NCBI RefSeq assembly: GCF_005885675.1
Contig: NZ_VANR01000001.1
Location: 186,001 to 250,000 of the forward strand
Source of the DNA: Polaribacter aestuariivivens
GTDB lineage: Bacteria > Bacteroidota > Bacteroidia > Flavobacteriales > Flavobacteriaceae
Length of the DNA stretch: 64,000 nt
Direction of reading: 5' to 3'
Shown piece by piece: positions 51,860-60,219 of this stretch (the first letter of the stretch is position 1; each line of letters begins with the position of its first letter). The position numbers were made by a program, and so were the translations under genes. Under the pieces are notes generated by a model. The model saw only the letters and a list, made by a program, of their open reading frames with translations, did not search any database and was not told where the DNA came from.

Positions 51860-52423
51860 TTATTCTTTTGTTTCTAATTTTCCTACTGTTTTTTTCGCCA
51901 AGTGTTTGCTTAGATCTTCTTTACACTCAAAACCAATACCTATTACTGTATCTTTTTCTTGATAGAGTGTAAATGGTTTTTCTGAAACGAAATAACTGGT
52001 TTTTTGATCCCAAAAAAGTTGTTCAGTTTCTAACCTAGATTTATCGGTATGATTTATCACCACAACATTTCCTTTAATTTCTGAAATTTCTGTTTTCGAG
52101 TATGTTAATGCATAATCGCCAATTACGGTTACAGAGTCTTTTCCATTATTTTCAAAGTTAATGATTTTTATTCCTTCTGGAAACTCGTTATAAGGGTGTG
52201 CTTTTCGATTACTAAAATCTAACAATAGTGGTGTTATTAATTTTGAAGTAATTCTACCAGAATCTTTATAAACATGGTAAGCGTCTTTTGCTTTACCTAT
52301 TGGTAAATTTTTTTCTTCTAAAAAATTACGAACTTCTTCTGTTGAGTTAGAACAAGAAAAAAGCATTACTGTAAAAGTTATTACAGTAATGCTTTTTAAT
52401 AATATTTGTTTGTAATTTATCAC
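51860..52423 (-). CDS. lptC: LptC-like lipopolysaccharide export protein
   Basis: A 187-residue lipoprotein (lipobox LFSC) with the LptC beta-jellyroll pattern (GRITSKLITPLLLDFSNRKAHP, then YALTYSKTEISEIKGNVVVINH and LETEQLFWDQKTSYFVSEKPF). LptC carries LPS from the LptBFG transporter to LptA across the periplasm. In this lineage it is a lipoprotein rather than a membrane-anchored protein. It is located between a TPR protein and a small membrane protein in the coaX operon. Confidence 0.88.
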   Translation of the reverse strand: MINYKQILLKSITVITFTVMLFSCSNSTEEVRNFLEEKNLPIGKAKDAYHVYKDSGRITSKLITPLLLDFSNRKAHPYNEFPEGIKIINFENNGKDSVTVIGDYALTYSKTEISEIKGNVVVINHTDKSRLETEQLFWDQKTSYFVSEKPFTLYQEKDTVIGIGFECKEDLSKHLAKKTVGKLETKE

Positions 52424-52427
52424 AAAA

Positions 52428-53747
52428 TTATTTTGTAGGTATTTTTACGGTTTCTCCTATCCAACATTTTATTGTAAAATTAGCACCTGGAGTTTGACCA
52501 GCTGTAAAAATTACAGATTGACTTGGATCGTTTGCTCTAAAGTTCGCAACATATTGTGCTGCTGTAGAGGCAATACTAGGATCTACAGAAGCTGCTCTTT
52601 GTGCCATGTTTGCTGCTGCAACGTAAACCATTCTTTTTTCAAATTCGTTTTCACCACAAGAGTTTACACTTGCTTGATACAACCTTGCAATAAATAAATA
52701 TGCTTTACCAAAATTTGGGTTGAAAGATAATGCTTCTCTCGCCAAACTTCTTGCTTTACTGAACTGACCTCTATCTTTAGCTGCTTGAGCAAACTTTAAC
52801 TTGTACTTTGCCTTTTTTAATGGATCTGTTTCTAAGTTAAAAGATTTTTCTCTCATTGCTACTGCTCCAGCTTCATCACCATTGTCTTCTAAAACGTTTG
52901 CTAAGAAAGCATACGCTTCTGGAGATGGAGATGCTTCTGCATAAGCTCTTACCAATTCCGCATACAAAGGATCTGATTGACAACCTTTACTAAACATTCT
53001 TGATACAGCTCTTTTTAACCAAGTTGAATCTGACTTGTTTGCTTCGAAATCTCTTTTATATAAAGGAATTAATCTTTCACATGTTGCAATTTCAGAAATT
53101 ATATTATCTAAACCACCTTCAACTTGACCTAAAGCTGTAGAATTTACAGTATAAGCATAAATTAATTTCTTATTTGCAATTGTATCTACGCTAAGTTCTT
53201 TCAGTTTTTTTGCGTAACCCTCTAACTTTAAGTTTACGTTTTCTAAAACATCATCATACTTATCAAAAACTTTTTGAGGATTTGTATCTTTATTTCTATC
53301 TGTAATTCCTTGAAAATATAAATATAGATTTTTTACACCCATTTTTGTTGGATCTATGTCATATCCTTTTTCTAAAATTGCAAAAACTTCTGCTTCAGAT
53401 GCTAGCTTATTTTCTGATAAATAAGTTGCATAATCACTATGAACCTTTGCTGGATTTTTAGTAGGAAAGTACTCTAACCTTTGTTCATAAACTCTTTTTG
53501 CTAAAGCTGGGTCTTTTCTAACATCTTCTGCTAATATTGCTCCATACTGATATGTACTTACAGATAAATCTTTACAATTATCCATTAAGTAAATCCAGTT
53601 CACATAAGCATCATCGTATTTTTTCGATTTAAAATCACCTAAAAATAAATTATATTTTTTGGTACATTCTACTTTTTGATCCTGAGCATTTGTTTTTACA
53701 GTGTTCAAAAACAGCATTGCAGCTAATAAAAACGTTATTTTCTTCAT
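52428..53747 (-). CDS. Secreted TPR-containing protein
   Basis: A 439-residue protein with a signal peptide (about 1-21, KTNAQ) and several TPR-like helix pairs, for example KYDDAYVNWIYLMDN, SEAEVFAILEKGYDIDP and AKYKLKFAQAAKDRGQFSKARSLAREALSFNP. It is likely a periplasmic or outer-membrane-attached scaffold. The ATG at 53747 is preferred over a start at 53771 (MINYKTIK), as it begins the signal peptide. It is 4 nt before lptC and follows an outer-membrane beta-barrel gene. Confidence 0.82.
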   Translation of the reverse strand: MKKITFLLAAMLFLNTVKTNAQDQKVECTKKYNLFLGDFKSKKYDDAYVNWIYLMDNCKDLSVSTYQYGAILAEDVRKDPALAKRVYEQRLEYFPTKNPAKVHSDYATYLSENKLASEAEVFAILEKGYDIDPTKMGVKNLYLYFQGITDRNKDTNPQKVFDKYDDVLENVNLKLEGYAKKLKELSVDTIANKKLIYAYTVNSTALGQVEGGLDNIISEIATCERLIPLYKRDFEANKSDSTWLKRAVSRMFSKGCQSDPLYAELVRAYAEASPSPEAYAFLANVLEDNGDEAGAVAMREKSFNLETDPLKKAKYKLKFAQAAKDRGQFSKARSLAREALSFNPNFGKAYLFIARLYQASVNSCGENEFEKRMVYVAAANMAQRAASVDPSIASTAAQYVANFRANDPSQSVIFTAGQTPGANFTIKCWIGETVKIPTK

Positions 53748-53763
53748 TTTAATAGTTTTATAA

Positions 53764-55050
53764 TTAATCAATTTTTCTTTTTATGAACCAACTTTCTGAT
53801 AAGGAAAAACTCAATCTAAAGTTAAAATAGTTTTCTTCAATTAAGTTGTTTGTTGTACTACCTCTTTTACCATATTCGAAGCCTAAGTTGACATTCGATA
53901 ATTGTTTCAATGGTAAACCTAAACCAAAAGATATGCCAAAGTCGTTAATTGAGGTAAAATTTGTGTTAGAACCAGAGCCATTTACAGCTAAACCTGTTTT
54001 TTCCAAACGAACTCCTGCTCTATAAGTAACTCTATCCCAATAACTTGAAATAGAATTTATTCTTGGTATGTAAAAACCTCCTAAAGAAAGTCTATTTGAA
54101 TTTTCATACCTATATGATGCATTTGTATTTGATAAAGAGCCCAAAACTTCAATTGCATCTTGATTTTCGTAGTCTAAACCAACATACCATTTATCAAATT
54201 TACCAAAACCAACACCTAAAGTAGTTTTTAATGGCATTTTGTATTTACCATCTATTGCAGTATTAGAAATTGTATCTCTTGGAATATCTGCTCCAGATGA
54301 ACTTACGGTTAAGGAGTATAAATATTCATTTCCAGTTACATTTAAATCGTTACCTAACTTAAATGTTGCACCTGCATTTAGGTATACATTATTTTTTAAA
54401 AGTTTTTGATATTGAGTTCCGAGTGTTACTGCACCACCTCTTACGATATTTTCTTCTTTATACTTGGTTGCTAAATTTACGTTATCTATTTGATTAGTTA
54501 TGCTATTTTCTATATTTCCAAAACTATAATCTGCTTCAATTCCAATGGAAAAATTTTTAAAAAGTTTCATTCCAAAGCTTCCATATATTCTATTGATACC
54601 TCCTTCACCTTGATAAAGCGTAATTGCTTGTAAATCGCCATTAACGTCAAAAGTATTACTTCTTAAAGAATAACCTACAGAAGAAATAGGTTGTATACCC
54701 AAAGAAAAACCAGCTTTTTGTCCGATAGGAAAACCTAAAGCAATATAGCTAAGTGTTGTGGAATTTGAATCTTGTTTTTCTCCATCACTTTTTACTGTTA
54801 AACTATTATTTAAAGCTCCAAAAGCGTAAGTTGTATATCTAAGGTATGCATTCGCAGCAGGGTTTGTAAAATTTAAGTATTTGTAATGGTTGTAAGCTGC
54901 TCCTATACCTCCCATCGTACTTTGTTCTACAGTAGTAGGGCTAAATTCGTCTCCAATTCCAAAAAAAGAATATGGAGAAGAGTTTGTTCTCTGTGCCAAT
55001 AAAGTTGTAGAAGTTATAAGTAAAATTACTACTAAAATCTTTCTATTCAT
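53764..55050 (-). CDS. Outer-membrane beta-barrel protein
   Basis: A 428-residue protein with a signal peptide (about 1-19) and repeated amphipathic strands ending in a C-terminal strand with an aromatic residue (YFNFRLSFSLSESWFIKR). The N-terminal SPYSFFGIGDEFSPTT and GIGAAYNHYKYLNFTNPAA pattern resembles the FadL/PorV-like group. Its cargo is not known. Located 2 nt after coaX. Confidence 0.82.
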   Translation of the reverse strand: MNRKILVVILLITSTTLLAQRTNSSPYSFFGIGDEFSPTTVEQSTMGGIGAAYNHYKYLNFTNPAANAYLRYTTYAFGALNNSLTVKSDGEKQDSNSTTLSYIALGFPIGQKAGFSLGIQPISSVGYSLRSNTFDVNGDLQAITLYQGEGGINRIYGSFGMKLFKNFSIGIEADYSFGNIENSITNQIDNVNLATKYKEENIVRGGAVTLGTQYQKLLKNNVYLNAGATFKLGNDLNVTGNEYLYSLTVSSSGADIPRDTISNTAIDGKYKMPLKTTLGVGFGKFDKWYVGLDYENQDAIEVLGSLSNTNASYRYENSNRLSLGGFYIPRINSISSYWDRVTYRAGVRLEKTGLAVNGSGSNTNFTSINDFGISFGLGLPLKQLSNVNLGFEYGKRGSTTNNLIEENYFNFRLSFSLSESWFIKRKID

Positions 55051-55052
55051 TT

Positions 55053-55775
55053 CTATTTATTAAATATCAATATTTCATTCAATCCTTGTAGGAGCAAATT
55101 TTGATTGGCAAATATGCTACTTTTTAATTGTTTTGACAAGAAATTTATGTCTCCTCCTGTTAAAAGTACTGTTAAATCTAAATATTTATTCTTATAGTCT
55201 GTTATTACACCATCTATCTCTTTTAATACTCCATTTAAAACACCTGAAATGATACTTTCGTTAGTGTTTTTTCCTATAAAGTCTTCTAAATTTATTGAGG
55301 TAATTAAAGGCAAATTTGCTGTGAATTTGTTTAATGCTTTGTATCGAAGTTGTATTCCTGGAGAAATTGCTCCTCCTAAATATTCGGACTTGCTATTTAC
55401 AAAATCAAATGTGATACAAGTACCAGCATCAATAACTAAAACGTTTTTTTTAGGAAATTGTTTTACAGCTCCAGCTACCAAGGCAATTCTATCTACACCC
55501 AAAGTTTTAGGAGTTTCGTATAAATTAGTAAAAGGGATTTTTATTGAAGATGAAACGAACTTAAAATCGACAATTTCTTGTAGTTTTTTTATTTTTTTTT
55601 CGGAAAGTGTCGCAACATTTGCTATTATTCCATTAGCAATAGAATATTTTTTTACAATTTTTTGAACTTCTGAAATAATTTTTTTTCTATCAAAAAAAAG
55701 CAATTCTACAATCTTATTTTGCTCAAAAACAGCTACTTTAACTCTAGTATTACCTATATCAATTGCTAAGTTCAT
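55053..55775 (-). CDS. coaX: Type III pantothenate kinase
   Basis: Phosphorylates pantothenate, the first step of coenzyme A synthesis. The 240-residue protein has the family ASKHA motifs: LAIDIGNTRVKVAVF at the N terminus, VDRIALVAGAV, and the DAGTCITFDFV phosphate-binding region (about 108-118). Type III enzymes are not fed back by CoA. It heads an operon with an outer-membrane protein, TPR protein, lptC, small membrane protein, hemolysin-family and ppiD genes. A TACTTTTG box lies 22 nt upstream. Confidence 0.96.
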   Translation of the reverse strand: MNLAIDIGNTRVKVAVFEQNKIVELLFFDRKKIISEVQKIVKKYSIANGIIANVATLSEKKIKKLQEIVDFKFVSSSIKIPFTNLYETPKTLGVDRIALVAGAVKQFPKKNVLVIDAGTCITFDFVNSKSEYLGGAISPGIQLRYKALNKFTANLPLITSINLEDFIGKNTNESIISGVLNGVLKEIDGVITDYKNKYLDLTVLLTGGDINFLSKQLKSSIFANQNLLLQGLNEILIFNK

Positions 55776-55796
55776 TTTCTAAATTTGAATAAAAAA

Positions 55797-55804
55797 CAAA
55801 AGTA
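55797..55804 (-). promoter_or_regulatory. Candidate -7 box (TACTTTTG) for coaX operon
   Basis: TAnnTTTG match on the minus strand 22 nt before the coaX ATG. Confidence 0.45.
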
Positions 55805-55851
55805 CAACAGAAATTTTTTAAATTTTCTTTAGTAGATGTAAAAAAACATTT

Positions 55852-55859
55852 TATATTTG
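55852..55859 (+). promoter_or_regulatory. -7 box (TATATTTG) of tRNA-Phe
   Basis: TAnnTTTG match 16 nt before the first base of tRNA-Phe; the spacing to the expected start fits a stable RNA promoter. Confidence 0.6.
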
Positions 55860-55875
55860 CATCCGCTAAGGCAAT

Positions 55876-55948
55876 GGTACCTTAGCTCAGTTGGTAGAGC
55901 AAAGGACTGAAAATCCTTGTGTCCCTGGTTCGATTCCTGGAGGTACCA
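55876..55948 (+). tRNA. tRNA-Phe (anticodon GAA)
   Basis: Folds as a cloverleaf: acceptor GGTACCT with AGGTACC, D arm GCTC/GAGC, anticodon arm AAGGA-CTGAAAA-TCCTT (GAA at 55909-55911), T arm CCTGG-TTCGATT-CCTGG. The T stem has one central T-T mismatch (position 55926 with 55938). The 3' CCA is not encoded (the sequence continues CAA). A strong terminator follows. The only RNA gene found in the window. Confidence 0.96.
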
Positions 55949-55954
55949 CAATTT

Positions 55955-55987
55955 AACCCTGTAAACTCAATGTTTATAGGGTTTTTT
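55955..55987 (+). terminator. Terminator of tRNA-Phe
   Basis: Twelve-base-pair stem (AACCCTGTAAAC with GTTTATAGGGTT, one G-T wobble), five-base loop, followed by a T-run. Confidence 0.88.
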
Positions 55988-56047
55988 GTTTTTAATAATA
56001 CAACATATTATAATATTTGAACCTTGAAACGCTATTGTAATTTTTAC

Positions 56048-56446
56048 TTATTGATTCACAGCCATTTCGTGGTCGTATTGGCAACAACCAGGTAAATTTT
56101 TGTAAGCTTCTTCACTTCCTGCAACTTTTTCGGTATCGTAACCTGAAGCTGCTATTGCCTTATGTATTGCCATGGCATCTGTTTTGGTAACATCAAAAGA
56201 GACATCAATTTTCTTTTTATCGACATCCCAATTAGAACTTGCTACACCTTCAACACTATTGGCCGCTTTTTCAATGGTATTTTTACACATACCGCAATTA
56301 CCTCTTACTCCAAAAGATAGGTCTGTCATTGCGATTTCTTTTGATACTTCTGTTGTTGTAGTATCTTCAACTTTTTTGGTTTCATTTTTACAATTTGTTA
56401 AACCTAATGCTGCTATTGCAACTACACTTAAAATTACTTTCTTCAT
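56048..56446 (-). CDS. Periplasmic heavy-metal-associated (HMA) lipoprotein
   Basis: A 132-residue lipoprotein (lipobox LTNC) with an HMA domain in which the metal site is GNCGMCK (CxxC, about residues 50-55). The tail ends PGCCQYDHEMAVNQ, with an extra Cys pair and His. It should pick up copper or a similar metal outside the cytosol and pass it to the adjacent efflux system. Last gene of the operon, 35 nt after the adaptor gene. Confidence 0.87.
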   Translation of the reverse strand: MKKVILSVVAIAALGLTNCKNETKKVEDTTTTEVSKEIAMTDLSFGVRGNCGMCKNTIEKAANSVEGVASSNWDVDKKKIDVSFDVTKTDAMAIHKAIAASGYDTEKVAGSEEAYKNLPGCCQYDHEMAVNQ

Positions 56447-56481
56447 TGTTTAAAATTTAATTGTTATTACTTGATTTATTA

Positions 56482-58254
56482 TTATTCTATTACTTGTTTT
56501 ACTTCTCCACAGGTTAGCATAGCGCTACCAAAATAAGGATTGATTACTTTTTCTTCTTTACTCAACCAGTATGCGCCATTGTTGTTATCTGCCATTGGAC
56601 AAAACTCCACATACACTTTTTCATTGATACCAAATAATTGAACCGTATTGATTAGATGTGTTGATAAATTCTTGAATTGGCCTCTTTGTTCTTTTATTTC
56701 TGACGTTTTAGAAATAGAAGTTGCAGAAGATTTTATGTCGCCTACTAATGACATCCAATGTGCGTGAGCATTATTGTCTGATAATAATTTCATATCTACT
56801 TTACCTAAATTGTTTAATAGACTTGTTGCATTATCTGAAGTATTTTTTGAATCTTCTTTTACTAAAGCATCTTTTAAATTAATATAATCATTGTAAAGAA
56901 CTTTTAATTGTTCTTGAAATTTCTCTGATACTGGTAATCTTTGGTTCATATTAGTATGGTCACTTTCTTTTTTTGATGCATTATTATCCATTCCTAAATG
57001 TCCTTCGTGACCAGTCATTACTTTACCACCATCTTTATTCATCATAGACTTTTTACCTCTTAATTGAGCTGCTGCATCAACCGTAAATGTTCCATTGGTT
57101 ACGATTTCATTTCCAACAAATAAGCCTTCTAAAACTTCATATCCATTACCAATTTGATTGCCTAAAACAACTTCACGCATTTCAAAAATAGTTTGGTCTG
57201 GATTGGTTTTTAAATAGACCACAGAACGCTCACCTGTCCAAAGTACAGCAGATGCTGGAATTGTTAATACCTCATTATTACTACTTGAAACTCGTTCAAT
57301 ATTTGCGGTTACAAACATTCCTGGTTTAAATACATCGTTTTTGTTAGTAAGCACCACACGCAAGGTTACTGTTCTTGTTTTGGTATTTAAAATAGGTTCA
57401 ATAAAATCTACTTTCCCTTTAAACTTCTCATTAGCATAAGCATTTGTAGTCACTAAAACTTCTTGTCCCTTTTTAAATAAATCGATTTGATTTTCATAGA
57501 CATCAAAGTTTGCCCAAACTGTATTAAGGTTGGCAATTTTTAATAAAGGTTGACCTTGTTTGATGTAATCGCCTTGTTCTACTAATTTTTCGGTAACTGT
57601 CCCAGAAACGGTTGCATATACTGGAAAGTTCTCTTTTACTTTTTGGGTTTCTTCAATCTGATTGATTTGTGTTTCAGAAAGTTTCCACAACTTCAATTTA
57701 TTACGAACTGCCTTATATAATGCAGGTTGCGATTCTTTTAATGATGAAGCTGTAATCAACTCTTGTTGTGCCGCATACAATTCTGGCGAATAAATAGTTG
57801 CTAATAGCTGACCTTTACGTACTTCTTCACCTGTAAAACTGATATATAATCGTTCTATTCTACCCGAAAAATAACTGACTTGTACTGCGTTTGCTTCTTC
57901 ATTTTCAGCAATTTTACCAGATAATTTAATCGTGTTACCATCAATATTTCCTTTGCCAACAACAGTCGTTTGAATATTGGCTAAGGCCATAGCATTTTCA
58001 GTTAACTTGAATTGGTCTGCTAATAAGCCATCTGCGCTACTTTCTGCAGGAATTAAATCCATTCCACAAATAGGACAATCACCTGCTTCTGGTTGCATAA
58101 TTTGTGGGTGCATTGAACACGTCCACATTTGATTGGTTTCTGTTGTTTCCGTATGATTGTGCGCTTTACTTTCATTAGACGAACCACCAAATAGCAACCA
58201 ACCCAAGAGTAAACCAATTGCTAATATTCCTATATAGATTATATATTTTTTCAT
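56482..58254 (-). CDS. cusB: Heavy-metal RND periplasmic adaptor (CusB-like) with HMBD and DUF3347
   Basis: A 590-residue adaptor that links an RND pump to an outer-membrane channel. Order: N-terminal membrane anchor, heavy-metal-binding domain with CSMHPQI and CPICGMDL (about 45-70), the adaptor core with VYATVSGTVTEKLVEQGDYIKQGQ, a DUF3347-like C-terminal domain (about 455-590) ending VYVEFCPMADNNNGAYWLS. The extra domains provide metal sites beyond a standard CusB. Symbol given by analogy. One nt after the HMA-MauE gene. Confidence 0.92.
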   Translation of the reverse strand: MKKYIIYIGILAIGLLLGWLLFGGSSNESKAHNHTETTETNQMWTCSMHPQIMQPEAGDCPICGMDLIPAESSADGLLADQFKLTENAMALANIQTTVVGKGNIDGNTIKLSGKIAENEEANAVQVSYFSGRIERLYISFTGEEVRKGQLLATIYSPELYAAQQELITASSLKESQPALYKAVRNKLKLWKLSETQINQIEETQKVKENFPVYATVSGTVTEKLVEQGDYIKQGQPLLKIANLNTVWANFDVYENQIDLFKKGQEVLVTTNAYANEKFKGKVDFIEPILNTKTRTVTLRVVLTNKNDVFKPGMFVTANIERVSSSNNEVLTIPASAVLWTGERSVVYLKTNPDQTIFEMREVVLGNQIGNGYEVLEGLFVGNEIVTNGTFTVDAAAQLRGKKSMMNKDGGKVMTGHEGHLGMDNNASKKESDHTNMNQRLPVSEKFQEQLKVLYNDYINLKDALVKEDSKNTSDNATSLLNNLGKVDMKLLSDNNAHAHWMSLVGDIKSSATSISKTSEIKEQRGQFKNLSTHLINTVQLFGINEKVYVEFCPMADNNNGAYWLSKEEKVINPYFGSAMLTCGEVKQVIE

Positions 58255-58255
58255 T

Positions 58256-58993
58256 TTAAAAGATATTTAATAACATTAGTATTGCCATAACAATCATAAT
58301 AGCATTTTCTATAAATGTGGCTTCTGTCATTGGCAGTTTTAGAGCTGTACCTAAACAAGCACATCTTATTGCTTTTTTGTCTAATAGTGTTTTTGTAACC
58401 CCAATGGTTGTAATGCCTAAAACAATAAGTGTGACAATTAGTGCTATATTTATCTCAAAGCGCATTAGAAACATAATACCTAAAGCAGTTTCAATAAAAG
58501 GATAGATTTTACCATAAATTGGCAGACGCTTTGCTAATGGGTCGTACATACTAAATGAATCTGGAAACCCTTTTAAGTCCAACATCTTAAAGAAACTAAA
58601 TACAATGTAGAATAAGCCCATAAAATCGAGCATAAAGTCACTCCAAGACCAATTTTTATAATGAAGTAATATACTTGCTGAAGCGATATAAAAAATAATA
58701 AGTAAAAGAGGTTTTAATTGTTGCAACTTGCTTTTTTCTTCTTCTATTGGCATTGCCGAAATACTTGAAGATGCAAAAACATTCTTCTCTTTCTTTTCAG
58801 ATAAGGTATACTTTTCTGGTAATGCATTTTGTAATATTTCAGTTGAAATATGGGTATTCATTTTTACCTCTGCTTCACCTTTTTCAAGATTAACAGACAC
58901 CTCCGATACTTGGTCTAATTCACTTAAATATTTTTCTACGGAAGCCTTACAGTTATTGCAGGTCATTCCTGTTATATTATAGGTATGTTTCAT
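58256..58993 (-). CDS. HMA domain fused to a MauE/DoxX-like membrane domain
   Basis: A 245-residue protein with an N-terminal HMA domain (GMTCNNCKASVEKYL; site CxxC at residues 12-15) and four membrane helices of the MauE/DoxX-like type (from about residue 90), with a C-A-C pair in the last part (KKAIRCACLG). Bacteroidota metal operons often encode this fusion; its task is probably to move metal or electrons at the inner membrane. It overlaps the TolC gene stop by one base and precedes cusB by one nt. Confidence 0.88.
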   Translation of the reverse strand: MKHTYNITGMTCNNCKASVEKYLSELDQVSEVSVNLEKGEAEVKMNTHISTEILQNALPEKYTLSEKKEKNVFASSSISAMPIEEEKSKLQQLKPLLLIIFYIASASILLHYKNWSWSDFMLDFMGLFYIVFSFFKMLDLKGFPDSFSMYDPLAKRLPIYGKIYPFIETALGIMFLMRFEINIALIVTLIVLGITTIGVTKTLLDKKAIRCACLGTALKLPMTEATFIENAIMIVMAILMLLNIF

Positions 58994-60219
58994 TATTGTT
59001 GTGTTAAATAATTAATAATTGTTGATTGCACATAGTAGTCCTTAACAGAATCTATTTGGTTCATTTGAAACTTGAATTGTAGTTCTTGAATATCTAAAAC
59101 ATCATTAAAATCAATCGTTCCTGTTTCGTAGCTTTTGATTAAGATGTCCTCTGCATCTTTAGCTTGTTTTAAGTTCTTGGTTTGCGTTGCATAACTTATT
59201 CTTGCAGAAATACGTTCATTAATCGCCTTGCTTAAAAGTGTTTCCAAAGTATTTAAGCGTTCCTGTTTTTTTGCTATTATTTCTTGCCGCTCTAACTCAT
59301 TTTGCTTGGTTTGAGATTTATATTTTTTATTAAAAATTGGAATGGACACCGAAACCATAGGCATCACAATATCTTTTCCGTTATCCGAGAAGTTCATATC
59401 TGGCCTTTCAGAAACGTTGATATAGTCCAAGCCAAAACCAATCATAGGACTACTTTCTTTTTGGTTTAGTAATTCTGATTGTTCTATGGATTGAAATAGT
59501 TTATCGTACTTTAACAATTCAGGATGCAATGCTAAATTTTTAGTTGCGATTTCAAAGTCTTCTGAAGGCATCATTAAACTATCTACCACACTAACAGCAA
59601 CATCATTTTCTCTGTTCAAAAGGTTATTCAGATTCGTTTGTTCTGCTAAAAACTGTTGACTTAAAACATCTTTTAGTTGTTGCATTTCATTTTGACGCAT
59701 TTGTAATCGCAACACATCTACAGCAGATGCTTTACCAACCTCAACAGAGGTTAGTGCTAATGTCTCATAGGTTTTCAATAGTTTAATATTTTCTATTAAC
59801 ACCTCTTGTTTCCCTTTGTTGGCGTATAAATTATAATAGGATTGTGATACAGAAGCCATCAATTTTCGCTTTGCAATAACAATGTCTTCATATTTTGCAT
59901 CAGCCAATGAACTCACATAATTTTCTCGTGAAGTAATTGTGCCAAACCACGGTAACATTTGTTTAGCCGTTACTTTAAATCGTTGCGCACCTGTTCGTGT
60001 TTCTGGTTCGCTCACAAAGTAACCTACACCAAATTCAGTATTAGGAATAGTATTGACTTCGTTTACTTTTTCGGAAACTCTTTTGTATTGTAACTCAATT
60101 TTTTGAATCTCTGGATTATTAGCTAATGCTTCATCAATTAAAGTTTCTAATTGTTGTGCATTTCCTTTGAGAGTAAAGAGAATAGAAAAAAGAAAAAAGA
60201 CGGTTTTTATATGTTTCAT
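58993..60219 (-). CDS. cusC: TolC-family outer-membrane efflux protein (CusC-like)
   Basis: A 408-residue outer-membrane channel of the TolC family: signal peptide (about 1-21, KGNAQ), and two OEP repeats of helices (LIDEALANNPEIQKIELQYKRV in the first, LQAKDAEDILIKSYETG in the second). It forms a trimer that exports substrate with the CusB- and CusA-like proteins. Overlaps the cusA-like gene by 4 bp and the next gene by 1 bp, a tight operon. Symbol assigned from context. Confidence 0.9.
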   Translation of the reverse strand: MKHIKTVFFLFSILFTLKGNAQQLETLIDEALANNPEIQKIELQYKRVSEKVNEVNTIPNTEFGVGYFVSEPETRTGAQRFKVTAKQMLPWFGTITSRENYVSSLADAKYEDIVIAKRKLMASVSQSYYNLYANKGKQEVLIENIKLLKTYETLALTSVEVGKASAVDVLRLQMRQNEMQQLKDVLSQQFLAEQTNLNNLLNRENDVAVSVVDSLMMPSEDFEIATKNLALHPELLKYDKLFQSIEQSELLNQKESSPMIGFGLDYINVSERPDMNFSDNGKDIVMPMVSVSIPIFNKKYKSQTKQNELERQEIIAKKQERLNTLETLLSKAINERISARISYATQTKNLKQAKDAEDILIKSYETGTIDFNDVLDIQELQFKFQMNQIDSVKDYYVQSTIINYLTQQ

